Positions 1 through 8,761 of a stretch of 37,151 nt of DNA are shown piece by piece. The position numbers and the translations under genes were made by a program. The stretch's first letter is position 1, and each line of letters starts with the position of its first letter. This DNA is from a virus: positions 1 through 37,151 of the IMG/VR virus record IMGVR_UViG_3300021089_000012. One strand, 5' to 3'. The notes beneath the pieces are model-generated. The model worked only from the letters and a program-made list of their open reading frames with translations, searched no databases and was not told the DNA's origin.

Positions 1-8
1 TGCTATAA

Positions 9-860
9 TCAATTTTTACTGACATAATTCCTCACTAATTTTATTATTTCTGATCGTCGTCCCAGTACTTGCGCATCAGGGTCGTATGAAAGATCCATTA
101 ACTCTATATTAGTTTCTAGGGCTTCAGCACCGAACTCATTTAAGTTCTGCATGAATTTATACCTACTTTCTATTGGTAATGTTGTCATGATGTCAAAGAC
201 ATCTCCATAATCTTCTATAATACCTGCGGCACGTTTTGGACCGATACCACTAACTCCTGGGACATTATCTCCTTTATCTCCTGTTAAGCACTTGAAAGTC
301 AAGTAATACTCTGGATCAAAATCATAATGCTCGTCCCAATTTCCTATTGTTGTTTCTTTTCTTGTTACGGTTGAGAACCGTGATATGTTCTCTGTGATTA
401 GAAGATCCCAATCCTTGTCTGAACTCACCATCCATATATCTTCTATTCCTATCTCTTCTCTTGCGAGGCATATAACCGCAGCTATGTCATCGGCTTCTAC
501 ACCGTTGTACTTCATTGTTAAATAGCCTTTAGCTTCTAAGGCTTCCATTGTCTTTTGAAATTCTCCTAAGAAATCTTCAAATTCTTTTCTTTCTTCTTCT
601 GTTTGGTCTTTATACCGCTCTTTACGGTTTGCTTTATATTCAGGATCAATACTTTTTCTATAATCGCTTCCTCCATCTCCTAGTATAACTATGTCTCCAC
701 AGTTGTAGGATTTTGCGAGGCTGTCTACTGTTCGTATGTACTCTTGTTTATAAAACTCTTTTTTCTGATGTTTCCAGCGAAATGCTAAGTTGAGACCATC
801 AACTATCAGCAAGTTCCCATTCGGGGCTGGCTTTCCAAGGTTCGTAAATTCTATTGCCAT
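9..860 (-). CDS. 5'-3' flap/exonuclease (T5 D15-like, FEN family)
   Basis: A 283-residue PIN/FEN-family nuclease that removes 5' flaps and RNA primers and degrades DNA 5' to 3'. Visible metal-binding acidic motifs are VDGLNLAF near residue 20, EADDIA near 122, SSDKDWDLL near 145, and TGDKGDNVPGVSGIGPKRA near 193, the last being the helix-hairpin-helix that follows the active site. Length matches T5 D15 (about 290). The ATG at 860 lies inside the upstream nuclease gene (62-nt overlap), so the two are probably translationally coupled. It is the last gene of the block driven from the promoter at 5316-5344. Identity as a FEN-family enzyme is clear; the D15 assignment rests on gene order. Confidence 0.95.
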   Translation of the reverse strand: MAIEFTNLGKPAPNGNLLIVDGLNLAFRWKHQKKEFYKQEYIRTVDSLAKSYNCGDIVILGDGGSDYRKSIDPEYKANRKERYKDQTEEERKEFEDFLGEFQKTMEALEAKGYLTMKYNGVEADDIAAVICLAREEIGIEDIWMVSSDKDWDLLITENISRFSTVTRKETTIGNWDEHYDFDPEYYLTFKCLTGDKGDNVPGVSGIGPKRAAGIIEDYGDVFDIMTTLPIESRYKFMQNLNEFGAEALETNIELMDLSYDPDAQVLGRRSEIIKLVRNYVSKN

Positions 861-1290
861 TACTAAATTCCGTTATTTCGTGTTCTAACCATTTTTCAGC
901 AAGACATATATAGGCTCCTAGCCAATTAACATACATATATCTGATACTACTTTGTGGTTTTCTTACTGTTGCTACAAAAAATTCTGCATAATTAGCTTTA
1001 TAAAATAGTAAGGGTTCTAGCTCTTTGTCTTGAGCTTGTCTTAATAGTTTTTTCCACCATTGCACAAAATTATTACTTTTATTTGTGAAAACTTTACTTG
1101 TAACTGCGTCGTCTTTGTAAAATTTTACTTCTATCAGGAATACATTATGTTCATGTTCTAGGTATAGATCACCTTTGATCTTACCGCTCCCCGAACCAGG
1201 CGTTTGAATAAAATTCAATCCTGTATGCCTGTTTAGCATATTACCAACGAGCAGTTCGGCTTTTGCGCCTTTCGCTCTACTGTTTACCAT
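799..1290 (-). CDS. PD-(D/E)XK nuclease, Holliday-junction-resolvase-like (T5 D14 position)
   Basis: A 163-residue protein with an N-terminal PD-(D/E)XK core: E12 in AKAELLVG, D41 in GKIKGDLYL, and E54-x-K56 in FLIEVKFYK. This spacing is that of archaeal Hjc-type resolvases and related phage nucleases. The C-terminal half has no recognisable motif. The ATG at 1290 overlaps the stop of the acyl carrier protein gene (TAATG). It sits between sbcC and the flap endonuclease, where T5 carries D14. Junction cleavage is an inference from fold and neighbours; another structure-specific or end-processing nuclease is possible. Confidence 0.7.
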   Translation of the reverse strand: MVNSRAKGAKAELLVGNMLNRHTGLNFIQTPGSGSGKIKGDLYLEHEHNVFLIEVKFYKDDAVTSKVFTNKSNNFVQWWKKLLRQAQDKELEPLLFYKANYAEFFVATVRKPQSSIRYMYVNWLGAYICLAEKWLEHEITEFSNGNRIYEPWKASPEWELADS

Positions 1291-1514
1291 TAGGTATTAT
1301 TTTTTAGGTAAGTTACTAACTGTTCTACGGTTTTTAGAAGTTCCGAATCTTCGTCTGGTATTTCAATGTCAAATTCTTCTTCAATTTGCATTACTAACTC
1401 CACAGTATCTAGAGAATCTGCTCCCAGATCGTCCATAAAACTACCCCTAACAGCATCATACTCGATGTCTAGGTGTTCTGAAACTATTTTCTTTATTGCT
1501 GCTTCTATATCCAT
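1290..1514 (-). CDS. acpP: Acyl carrier protein
   Basis: A 74-residue acidic helical protein of normal ACP length. The phosphopantetheine-attachment motif is D33-S34-L35 within [19 protein letters not shown], followed by the usual IPDED helix. Holo-ACP carries acyl groups on Ser34-linked phosphopantetheine in the cytoplasm; the host AcpS would have to modify it because no transferase is visible here. The gene has a GGAG site upstream and is wedged between sbcC and the resolvase-like nuclease with only 3 bases to the former. No fatty-acid or polyketide enzyme is adjacent. A possible user is the GNAT/AHL-synthase-like protein at 9553-10143, but that link is speculation. Confidence 0.93.
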   Translation of the reverse strand: MDIEAAIKKIVSEHLDIEYDAVRGSFMDDLGADSLDTVELVMQIEEEFDIEIPDEDSELLKTVEQLVTYLKNNT

Positions 1515-1517
1515 TTT

Positions 1518-3365
1518 TTACTCCAATCGACTTATATTGTCTTCCTTAATGATTTCCACTTTCTCAAGTAATGGGTGTGTCCACCCGTGAGAAACTAAAA
1601 ATGTATTAAGCGTTTCTTCTTTGAGAAGTATCTCTACGACCTTCTCCTTTCCTGCTTCATCAAGTGCTTGATTTACTTCATCAAGAAATAGCACATTGAT
1701 TTGACTTCTACTGATAGAAGTCATTAGTTTTCTAATAGCTACTAATGTAGCAATATTAACTCTGGCTAGCTCTCCACTAGAGAGGGCTAATATATCTATA
1801 ATTTTTGCATTATCTGTAACTTCAACATTTAACTTATCATTTTCTACTACAAAGTTAATAGAGAAACGTCCATCACTAAATTCTGCTAAATATTCGTTTG
1901 TTAAATCTTCTAACTCTTTTACGAGGGATTCGATTTTATAGGCGAGAAGTCCGTTCGTACTAAATGCTTTTTTAAGTATTTCAAGAATTGAAAGCTTATC
2001 TTCGATACGTCCGAGTGAATTTGTAATTCCATCCAACTCACTTTCAAAGTCTGAAGTTTGTTCTCCAATAATACTAATTCTAGTATTGTGTCTTTCTCTT
2101 CTTGTGTTCTCATCAATTATCTCATTGAGCGATTCACGCGCTTCTTTAACCTTGTCTTCCAACTCTCGTATTTGACTTTCCACTTGTGCTTTGTCAAATA
2201 TTGTTGTTGAGATGCTGGTGTCAACACTCCTGTAGAGGGTTTCCCACTCTCTTGTTCTTCGGGCTGCCTCCCTATGTATTTGATTTTCATTTTCTATTTC
2301 CTCCAGTTCTCCTTGAACATCTTTTATTGCTATTGTGTATCCTGCCACTTGTAGCTCATGTTTATCCCATTGGTCGTTTACAAACTCCATATCTATTTCT
2401 TGTTCACAGGTAGGACAAGACATAGGCTCTACTTTCTTAGTCTTTAGATCATATGATCTTCGCTTATTTCTAAGAGTTTCATATTTCTCACTCATAGCTA
2501 ACTCTTGTTCTCTACGAGATTCCATAGCTCCAATTTTAGAAACTAATTTTGAAGTTGGTTTAACTGTTTCACACTTTTCTAAGTCCTTACGGCATTGATC
2601 TATGTCTATTGATTTTAACCTTTCCAACAGATTATTATTATCATTTATTTTTCGATTTTTCTCATGGATATTTTCAAGTCTTACTTGTAGAGAACGCAGT
2701 TCTTGTTCATCTTTTTCCGAGATTTTTGGTAAATTCACTTTCTCAAGTAGTGTCATACTCTCCAATTTGTTGTCTGTTAACCATTTAACTATTGTATCTG
2801 TTTTTGCGTTTAGCTTTATAACATCTTGAGTAGTTAGCCTTACAGCCTCTTTAAACGTCTCAAAGAACGCGACATAATCGTCTAATTTTAGTAAATCAAT
2901 TAGGAACTTCTTCCTATTAGTATCGGTAGCAGTTAAAAACTGCAAACTCGTGTTAGTATTCTGATAAACTAATTGAGTAAAAGTTTTGAAGTCAATACCT
3001 AATGTTTCTAATACTGTCTTATAAGTATTACTAGCAGTATGACTACTTATATCTTCTCCGTTTTTTGTTAACTTACATTTTAAAGTTGCTCGTCTTGATA
3101 CTGTTATATTATAACTATCTTGATCAACACTAAAATCTAAACTAATATCATAACCTTGATTCACATATCTATTAGCTATGTCTGCTTTTTTTACATTTTT
3201 ACTATTCTTGTTAAATAATACTTCTTCAAGAATAAGGGGCACAGATGATTTTCCCACTCCATTAGTTCCTACTAATTGAGTTAAATTGGCGTTAGCTAAA
3301 TCAATTTCGTTGCCTGCGCCGTAAGAAAAACAATTATCCCAACTCAGCTTTTGTAGAATAATCAC
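1518..3365 (-). CDS. SbcC/Rad50-like recombination ATPase (T4 gp46, T5 D13-like)
   Basis: A 615-residue SMC-type ATPase, the DNA-tethering and ATP-hydrolysing subunit of the SbcCD/Mre11-Rad50 complex for end resection. Walker A is GTNGVGKSS near residue 34. Long coiled-coil segments surround a zinc hook CPTCEQEID near residue 317. The ABC signature is LSSGELARVNIATL near 529 and Walker B is INVLFLDEVNQALD near 562. It is shorter than E. coli SbcC (about 1050) but close to phage gp46 and D13. It overlaps the upstream SbcD gene by 32 bases, which fits equal production of the two subunits. Confidence 0.95.
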   Translation of the reverse strand: MIILQKLSWDNCFSYGAGNEIDLANANLTQLVGTNGVGKSSVPLILEEVLFNKNSKNVKKADIANRYVNQGYDISLDFSVDQDSYNITVSRRATLKCKLTKNGEDISSHTASNTYKTVLETLGIDFKTFTQLVYQNTNTSLQFLTATDTNRKKFLIDLLKLDDYVAFFETFKEAVRLTTQDVIKLNAKTDTIVKWLTDNKLESMTLLEKVNLPKISEKDEQELRSLQVRLENIHEKNRKINDNNNLLERLKSIDIDQCRKDLEKCETVKPTSKLVSKIGAMESRREQELAMSEKYETLRNKRRSYDLKTKKVEPMSCPTCEQEIDMEFVNDQWDKHELQVAGYTIAIKDVQGELEEIENENQIHREAARRTREWETLYRSVDTSISTTIFDKAQVESQIRELEDKVKEARESLNEIIDENTRRERHNTRISIIGEQTSDFESELDGITNSLGRIEDKLSILEILKKAFSTNGLLAYKIESLVKELEDLTNEYLAEFSDGRFSINFVVENDKLNVEVTDNAKIIDILALSSGELARVNIATLVAIRKLMTSISRSQINVLFLDEVNQALDEAGKEKVVEILLKEETLNTFLVSHGWTHPLLEKVEIIKEDNISRLE

Positions 3366-4290
3366 TATACACTCCTATTATGTTTTTAATTTTATTCTCA
3401 TCTAATCCTAATATATCTTGTAGATATACTACTAGTTCATCACTAATAGACATCTCGGGAGTAAGATTTAGAGTTGCTTCAAGTTCTCGTCTTACAACTT
3501 TCTTATCTAAAAGTTCAGAGTTTCTTACTAATGCTAAATCTTGAACATCTCCTTCTAATTCATATATTGTATGATCCCACTCGGTAGCGATCATGTCATT
3601 CGGGTCATCTACTGTTTTTCTGATTAACTGGGGTAGATCAAATTCTCCCCACTCCCAAGAAAAATCATCTTCAATTAGTAGATAACCCGTTTGAACTCTA
3701 GCTCGATGGAATGATGTAGTCATTGGGCTACCAGGATATATTATATTTCCTTGCGTATTAGCATGGGCATGTAAATCTCCTGCAAAGACAGTATCAAACC
3801 TATTAAACCTATTTAAATCGACTTCAGGCATCACATGAGGTGGAATCTCACCCCTTACATGAGTAAATAAATGTGATACTCCTTTAATCGCTTCAATACT
3901 ACCTTTTTTATGCAAATCAGCATAAGGTAAGATAGCAAAACCTTTTTGATGGTAAATCTTTGTAGTATCTATAATACTAACGAGAGGATTTATATCTTTT
4001 GTTGCTTTCTTTAGATTTGAAAAGAAAGTTTTATTTTTCCTAGTAGCTTCATGATTGCCGTCATAAATAATAGTAGGTATCGTTATGCCACTAATAAAAT
4101 CAAAATATAAAGTAAGTTCGTCCATAGAGGGGACTCGATCAAACAAATCCCCGCCTATGATGTGCATGTCACAGTCTGACTCTAATGCTTTAACTTGGTC
4201 AAAAAACAACTTATAACGAGCGCAAGCCCATTCTAAAGGAACGTTCTTTTGTCCCAATTTTAAATGCCAATCAGCTGTGAATAAAATCAT
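3334..4290 (-). CDS. SbcD/Mre11-like nuclease subunit (T4 gp47, T5 D12-like)
   Basis: A 318-residue calcineurin-like metallophosphoesterase, the nuclease subunit partnering the SbcC-like ATPase. Metal-binding motifs run in the usual order: DWHL near residue 7, GGDLFDR near 46, DGNHE near 76, the FTHV histidine near 141, and GDLHAHA near 171. The C-terminal third is the expected capping and SbcC-binding region. The ATG overlaps the upstream SSB stop (ATGA). Together the pair would process double-strand ends and hairpins during replication and recombination. Confidence 0.95.
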   Translation of the reverse strand: MILFTADWHLKLGQKNVPLEWACARYKLFFDQVKALESDCDMHIIGGDLFDRVPSMDELTLYFDFISGITIPTIIYDGNHEATRKNKTFFSNLKKATKDINPLVSIIDTTKIYHQKGFAILPYADLHKKGSIEAIKGVSHLFTHVRGEIPPHVMPEVDLNRFNRFDTVFAGDLHAHANTQGNIIYPGSPMTTSFHRARVQTGYLLIEDDFSWEWGEFDLPQLIRKTVDDPNDMIATEWDHTIYELEGDVQDLALVRNSELLDKKVVRRELEATLNLTPEMSISDELVVYLQDILGLDENKIKNIIGVYSDYSTKAELG

Positions 4291-4913
4291 GCTACGTCAA
4301 ATTCCTCATCAACAGTATCGTTAGATGCTTGCTCAGTAATCCTTCTAAGAAGCTCAAGTTGAGCATCAGGTGTAGGTCTGGGCAGTACATCATCCATAGA
4401 CTTTAATTCGGCTGTAAGTTCCTTCTCAGCGTCACTAAGTTCTCTTGCTTTACACTTCAGTTGTTGAAGTTGATATTCTACATTGAATACCTGTGGTCCA
4501 GTTTTCTTTCTTTTGAAGTGGATATCCCAACCAGTTGCTGGATCTGTTGGGTTTCCAATTTCTTCCATTACTACTAAAATTTGATCAAAGAGTTTTCTTT
4601 TCAGATTTACTACTTTGATAGAATTATCAGCCAAGTCTATGCCTTGAACGGCATAAGCCCATCCGCATTTTAGGTCAGGGAAGAAGTCACGAACGTGATC
4701 ATGTTCTTTGTTGTTAAAGGTTTCGCTTTCACGATCAAACGACAAACACTCCATAGGAATATTTTTGTTGTTCTCACCTTTAACCCAATAAACATATCGA
4801 GGAAGTAGATCGCCTACTAGACGAATACTATGATCCTCTTTGTTACTGAAATTATAAGTTTCAATTTTTTCTTTTTGGGCAGAGCCCTTTGTGGTATTAA
4901 AGCTAATTGCCAT
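4287..4913 (-). CDS. Single-stranded DNA-binding protein (gp32-like)
   Basis: A 208-residue protein that I read as the replication SSB. It has a beta-rich core with aromatics (RYVYWVKG, GWAYAVQGIDL) and an IHFKRKKTGP basic strand. A charged helical region follows, and then the very acidic tail DTVDEEFDVA, the standard protein-protein interaction tail of SSBs. The start at 4913 (MAISFNTTKG) is preceded by GGAG eight bases upstream; a longer reading to 4961 adds a basic leader that only reflects overlap with the preceding gene. It stands directly before SbcD/SbcC in a recombination/replication block. The assignment is by overall pattern, not a catalytic motif. Confidence 0.75.
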   Translation of the reverse strand: MAISFNTTKGSAQKEKIETYNFSNKEDHSIRLVGDLLPRYVYWVKGENNKNIPMECLSFDRESETFNNKEHDHVRDFFPDLKCGWAYAVQGIDLADNSIKVVNLKRKLFDQILVVMEEIGNPTDPATGWDIHFKRKKTGPQVFNVEYQLQQLKCKARELSDAEKELTAELKSMDDVLPRPTPDAQLELLRRITEQASNDTVDEEFDVA

Positions 4914-5313
4914 AATTTTTCTCCATTGTTGTCTCCTCAAATTTAAAGTGAATAAACCCATCTCTAATATCGAGCAGTCTGTTTTGCTTTATAATGTCCT
5001 CATTAACTTTACAGAAAATGAGGTCTAATGTAGTATCTAAGTTTTTGACGTACTCATGATAATTGCGGAAGGATGCGATACCAACATACTCTGCAACTTC
5101 TTTATCACTGTATTGTGCACGTCCAACAGTAAGTAGTTCATCTGGGTTTATCAGAAAACTACTACCACCAAAATTCTTTTCGTAAAACTTAAAAGTTCTA
5201 TCATAGTAATTCTTAGGTGTAATTTTATATGTAATTATTCTAAGTATCGTTATAATGTCAGCAACGCTTCCGTTGCTCGCTTTTACAATCTTTTTCCAAT
5301 TATAATATATCAT
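4903..5313 (-). CDS. Unknown protein with an unresolved start
   Basis: An open frame of up to 136 codons with credible coding content from about FKFYEKNFGG to the end; I do not recognise the family. The only ATG (5313) lies two bases after the -10 hexamer of the promoter at 5316-5344, upstream of the predicted transcription start near 5309, and lacks a Shine-Dalgarno. There is no in-frame GTG or TTG downstream, only ATT, ATA or CTG. Either read-through transcripts use the ATG, or a rare start is used after the hairpin at 5260-5277. Its last codons carry the GGAG used by the downstream SSB gene. It occupies the place of T5 D11. Confidence 0.55.
   Translation of the reverse strand: MIYYNWKKIVKASNGSVADIITILRIITYKITPKNYYDRTFKFYEKNFGGSSFLINPDELLTVGRAQYSDKEVAEYVGIASFRNYHEYVKNLDTTLDLIFCKVNEDIIKQNRLLDIRDGFIHFKFEETTMEKNYGN
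5260..5277 (-). other. Hairpin in the leader/start region of the promoter-P1 transcript
   Basis: On the minus strand AGCAACG, a GAAG loop and CGTTGCT form a perfect 7-bp stem about 32 bases after the predicted start of transcription. It falls inside the first codons of the unresolved frame at 4903-5313. No U-run follows, so it is not a terminator. It could shape translation initiation or simply be coding sequence. Confidence 0.4.
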
Positions 5314-5315
5314 AT

Positions 5316-5344
5316 ATTATACCAAAATAACAAGCATTTGTCAA
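5316..5344 (-). promoter_or_regulatory. Sigma70-type promoter P1
   Basis: The -35 TTGACA is at 5339-5344 and the -10 TATAAT at 5316-5321 on the minus strand, with a 17-base spacer. The upstream flank reads AAAAAAATAGTGC, close to the flank shared by five sister promoters. It drives the SSB-SbcD-SbcC-ACP-D14-D15 block. The predicted start of transcription is about 5309. Confidence 0.85.
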
Positions 5345-5386
5345 GCACTATTTTTTTGTTGCTTAACTGCTTCCCTTTGAATCCTT

Positions 5387-6667
5387 TCATAATACATTAA
5401 CCTTATAATCTTGTTTCATATAATAACCCATTCGAGCATTAGCTTGTCTACTGGCTGTTTTACCTTTTAAATGAATATCTACTACTGTGGGCTGTCTTTT
5501 ATTGGGTAATTTTCTTATTATTCTACCAATTAACTGGGTTAATAAAGGTTCGTTATTAACTGGTGTGCCTAGTACTAAACAACTAAGAGCATCTAAAGAT
5601 ATACCTTCTGAAAATATTGCTTGTGTTCCAAATAGTATATTTTTAGATTTTCCTACTAACTTCATAGTTTTTTCTCGTTCTCCAAATTCCATATCCCCTG
5701 TAATACATACTGAATTATCTCCTACCAATCTATGACAGACTTTTAGAAATGCAACTCTATCTGATACTACTAATACTTTGTGTCCTTCAGCAGCATACTT
5801 AGCTGCAATCATACTTATAGTGTGTACATATTCTTCAGTATTCACTAAGTGATTTATTCTTTCAGCCCAAGGCGTATAAGAACCGTCAAGGAATCTTATA
5901 TCTGTTTTAACAATATCAACTTTTGGAGTCATGTAATTTTCTTTGGGCGGTTTCAAAACATTATGCCCAAAATAGTCCCTAAAGACTACATGCCTACCAT
6001 CTTTTCTTTCCAACGTGCCTGTCAAACCTATCTTATATCTCGCGGGCATTTCGTCTATAATACGAGTGAAGGTCGGTGAACTCACATGATGCATCTCGTC
6101 TAAAACGACTGTCCCGAACAAATGTTTTATGTCTTCGACGCGTCGGTATAAACTCTGAATGTTCCCCACTACTATTGGGGACGAAGTGTCCATGACTCCT
6201 GACCCGATTCTGCCAGCTTGTATTCCGAAAGCTTTCTGTACTTCCTTTTCCCATTGGTTCCTCAAATTGGTTGTATGGGTTACTATGAGTGTCTTTTGAC
6301 CAAGCTTCGCAGCTATTGCTAAAGCTGCTACTGTCTTTCCCCAACTAACCCAAGCGTTAATTATAGCACTGTCATCTACTTCATCAACCGTCGTTTTTTG
6401 ACTTGCTCGTAAAGTAAACCTAAATTCAGGAAAGATAGCAGGCACCATAACCCGCTTATCGATTATATCGTAATCAGTAGGTACTAAATCCGTTCTCCCC
6501 ATTGGTATAGAAACTAAACCTTCTCTTAAAGGTCTAATTGTTTTTAGAACCATAGGGGGATCTTGCGGCATACGAGGAGGTAAAGTATATGTAAGTTCCT
6601 TTTCCATATCCTCAAGTAAACTAGCGCTACCTTCAATCTGTATCCTATTCGCATAAACTGCCTTCAT
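5387..6667 (-). CDS. SF2 DNA helicase (T5 D10 / T4 UvsW-like)
   Basis: A 426-residue superfamily 2 helicase. Motif I is NAWVSWGKTVAALA near residue 106, with WGKT as the phosphate loop. Motif II is VVLDEMHH near 189 and motif III GLTGTLERKDGRH near 214. Motifs V and VI are FSEGISLDALSCLVLGTP and QLIGRIIRKLP near 354-390. UvsW-type enzymes remodel branched DNA and replication forks. It starts with an ATGA overlap on the small membrane-protein gene and ends the long block begun at the primase promoter (17181-17209). About 70 bases separate its stop from the next gene, and promoter P1 lies in that gap. Confidence 0.93.
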   Translation of the reverse strand: MKAVYANRIQIEGSASLLEDMEKELTYTLPPRMPQDPPMVLKTIRPLREGLVSIPMGRTDLVPTDYDIIDKRVMVPAIFPEFRFTLRASQKTTVDEVDDSAIINAWVSWGKTVAALAIAAKLGQKTLIVTHTTNLRNQWEKEVQKAFGIQAGRIGSGVMDTSSPIVVGNIQSLYRRVEDIKHLFGTVVLDEMHHVSSPTFTRIIDEMPARYKIGLTGTLERKDGRHVVFRDYFGHNVLKPPKENYMTPKVDIVKTDIRFLDGSYTPWAERINHLVNTEEYVHTISMIAAKYAAEGHKVLVVSDRVAFLKVCHRLVGDNSVCITGDMEFGEREKTMKLVGKSKNILFGTQAIFSEGISLDALSCLVLGTPVNNEPLLTQLIGRIIRKLPNKRQPTVVDIHLKGKTASRQANARMGYYMKQDYKVNVL

Positions 6668-6933
6668 AATCCCATCATTTGTATATAATTTTTTACTAAA
6701 AACAAAAGACCTACTCCATTAAGAAGAATTAAAGCTCTATCTTTCCATACTAGAGATACTATTAACCACAGAAATACTCCTGTTATAGACAGTTGTAAGT
6801 CTAGTGTCGATAACTCTGGTACTCCTCTTATAGACATAGCACAAAGTATAATTATACTAGCTATCCATTTTAGATACCAGTCATATGTAGTTGTTCTATA
6901 CCTACCCCAATATTTTGTTTTTGGTTTATTCAT
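6664..6933 (-). CDS. Small integral membrane protein
   Basis: An 89-residue protein with a basic N-terminus (MNKPKTKYWGRYRTTTYDW) and about three hydrophobic segments: KWIASIIILCAMSI, LSITGVFLWLIVSLVW and LILLNGVGLLFLV. No catalytic motif. It overlaps AsnB upstream and the helicase downstream by ATGA junctions, so it is co-translated with both. Function unknown; an inner-membrane location is the only safe inference. Confidence 0.8.
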   Translation of the reverse strand: MNKPKTKYWGRYRTTTYDWYLKWIASIIILCAMSIRGVPELSTLDLQLSITGVFLWLIVSLVWKDRALILLNGVGLLFLVKNYIQMMGL

Positions 6934-8447
6934 TTAATTTGTGTTCTAAGAAAGTCTAATGCTTGCACTTTCCATCTATGAGTTAGTTGAGGGTGATTAT
7001 TGTCCCATGGACTAGACCAACCTACTTTTTCTTTTCTAGTTTGTACATGCTCTGGTAAGTAATCTTTCATTACTTCCCGCATTAAAAATTTATTTGTTCC
7101 TTTTGCATATTTCTTTGTCTGTCGAAATTTAACACTACCCATTATACTTAATACATACTTAGCAAAACTTTGAGTTAACAAAGGAATTCTACTTTCCATT
7201 CCAAACATTCCAGCAGTTTGATCCGTTGCTAGAATATTCTGTTCTGAAGTGCATAGTAAATCTGAAAAGAGAGAGTTATTCAGATGATCGTCTCCAAATG
7301 CTTTATATGGAAACCACCTCTGATTACTGAAGTTTCTTGTTAAGCTCTCACAATAACCTTTTTCAAATCTTCTGTTATGGTGAATATACCCTGAAAATAA
7401 TTCATCTCCACTATCTCCACTTAATACTACTTTACATCCTGCTTCTGCAGCTGCTTTACATAATAAATATCTAGGAGCTTGTCTATTATGATCTGCCCAT
7501 AAATAGTGTGTATTTGCTAACCACATCTTCCCATAGTTATCAACGTCATCTTTATCTAATGTTAGGTGGTGTACTTTATATCCCCAATCTTCGGCAGTTT
7601 TAATTGCCATAGCAGCCTCTCCAGCATAATTTTTCTGATCCCAATGCTTTCCTTTTTGATTTAAATTGTACCCCATTGTAAAAACTTCTAAGTCTATTTC
7701 GCAATCACGTAAAAGCGAGGCAACCATTGTACTGTCCATTCCACCACTTAGAAATAATGCTGTTTTGTTCTTATTTTTTGAAACTTTATGAACTGCTTCT
7801 TTGATATTATATCTAAACTCTGCTGTATCTAATGGTTCAGATAGCATATCAAAATAGTTCCATAAATTTTTCCTATGCACTTTAAAATTATCATTTAAAT
7901 CAAACTCTAACCAGCCACCTGGCTCTACCTTATGGATTTGTTTATATATACACTTGTCTCCAAAAGATTGAGTATTCCTTAATAGTTGAGGTGTCATTTC
8001 ATCTTCATCAATTTCTTTACTAAGAAAACTAGTCAAAGTAGTACTAAATTCAAAATTAGTTCCATCCCAGCGCCACCATAAAGGTTTAGCCCCAAAATGA
8101 TCTCGTACTAGAACTAGTTTGCCCTGCTTAGGTAGGTACCACGCGATTGATCCTTGCCAATCTGTGTTCTCTAAAAATTTGAACCCATATTTATCTAAGG
8201 CTTTTCCTAGCCATTCTGTATCATTAGGAATTGTCGTGTCATACATTTCCCCATTAAATAATAATACATTTCCTTTTGGGGTAATATAAGGTTGTAACTG
8301 CCTTTCTTGACTAATATCTAACAATACATGAGCAAAGGTAAACTTGTTGTCAGCATAATAGTGCAGAGCATCTGGTCCGCGATGCTGCTGTTTATCTATC
8401 ATTAAGTTTATTAACTGATGATTAGTTGTTCCGACAAATCCGCACAT
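6930..8447 (-). CDS. asnB: Glutamine-hydrolysing asparagine synthetase (AsnB-type)
   Basis: A 505-residue, apparently complete class B enzyme. The N-terminal class II glutaminase has the catalytic Cys2 of MCGFVGT, RGPD at 23-26 and NGE at 65-67. The synthetase domain has the PP-loop SGGMDS at 234-239 and a later SGDSGDELFSGY motif. The family moves glutamine ammonia to an AMP-activated carboxylate, classically aspartate; relatives amidate peptides, antibiotics and surface sugars. All active residues I can check are present, so it should be functional. It lies with GNAT, 2OG oxygenase, QueC-like and sulfotransferase genes, so a substrate other than aspartate is quite possible. Confidence 0.93.
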   Translation of the reverse strand: MCGFVGTTNHQLINLMIDKQQHRGPDALHYYADNKFTFAHVLLDISQERQLQPYITPKGNVLLFNGEMYDTTIPNDTEWLGKALDKYGFKFLENTDWQGSIAWYLPKQGKLVLVRDHFGAKPLWWRWDGTNFEFSTTLTSFLSKEIDEDEMTPQLLRNTQSFGDKCIYKQIHKVEPGGWLEFDLNDNFKVHRKNLWNYFDMLSEPLDTAEFRYNIKEAVHKVSKNKNKTALFLSGGMDSTMVASLLRDCEIDLEVFTMGYNLNQKGKHWDQKNYAGEAAMAIKTAEDWGYKVHHLTLDKDDVDNYGKMWLANTHYLWADHNRQAPRYLLCKAAAEAGCKVVLSGDSGDELFSGYIHHNRRFEKGYCESLTRNFSNQRWFPYKAFGDDHLNNSLFSDLLCTSEQNILATDQTAGMFGMESRIPLLTQSFAKYVLSIMGSVKFRQTKKYAKGTNKFLMREVMKDYLPEHVQTRKEKVGWSSPWDNNHPQLTHRWKVQALDFLRTQIK

Positions 8448-8761
8448 TAAATATTACCGTCCCAATTAAGATCAGTTTGTTGTAACATTTTTACTTTCCA
8501 GTCTCCTTCAATTTCAGACCAACTGGTTATAGTATTTACATCAATATCGTCCCATTTTTGAAACTCTAGATCATAGCAAAGTATTTTAGTATCTCCAGCA
8601 TTTTGTACCCAATTTTTATTGAATACCTGTGCATTTCTTGGTAAGTACTTATGGCAAGTAGTTACTTCTCTACTCTTGTGGTCACCACTAACTAAGCTGG
8701 TGTACTCTAATAAAATAATGCCTTCATGCATTTTGTCTATAATTTTTTGGTAGTCTATCAT
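8447..8761 (-). CDS. Small SH3-like phage protein (DUF2693/WYL_2-like)
   Basis: A 104-residue protein. The segment EGIILLEYTSLVSGDHKSRE followed by VTTCHKYLP resembles small phage proteins of the DUF2693/WYL_2 type (beta-rich, with a short arginine/threonine motif before a leucine-proline). The C-terminal part has ILCYDLEFQKWDDI. The start at 8761 forms TAATG with the lipoprotein stop; a longer reading to 8818 adds an unlikely basic leader. It ends in TAATG on the AsnB start. No enzymatic role can be read from it. Confidence 0.55.
   Translation of the reverse strand: MIDYQKIIDKMHEGIILLEYTSLVSGDHKSREVTTCHKYLPRNAQVFNKNWVQNAGDTKILCYDLEFQKWDDIDVNTITSWSEIEGDWKVKMLQQTDLNWDGNI

Noticed and set aside
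4914-4961. A longer start for the single-stranded DNA-binding protein at 4961
   Set aside because: The extra 16 residues are out-of-frame overlap with the preceding gene; the ATG at 4913 has GGAG at a good distance and a natural N-terminus.
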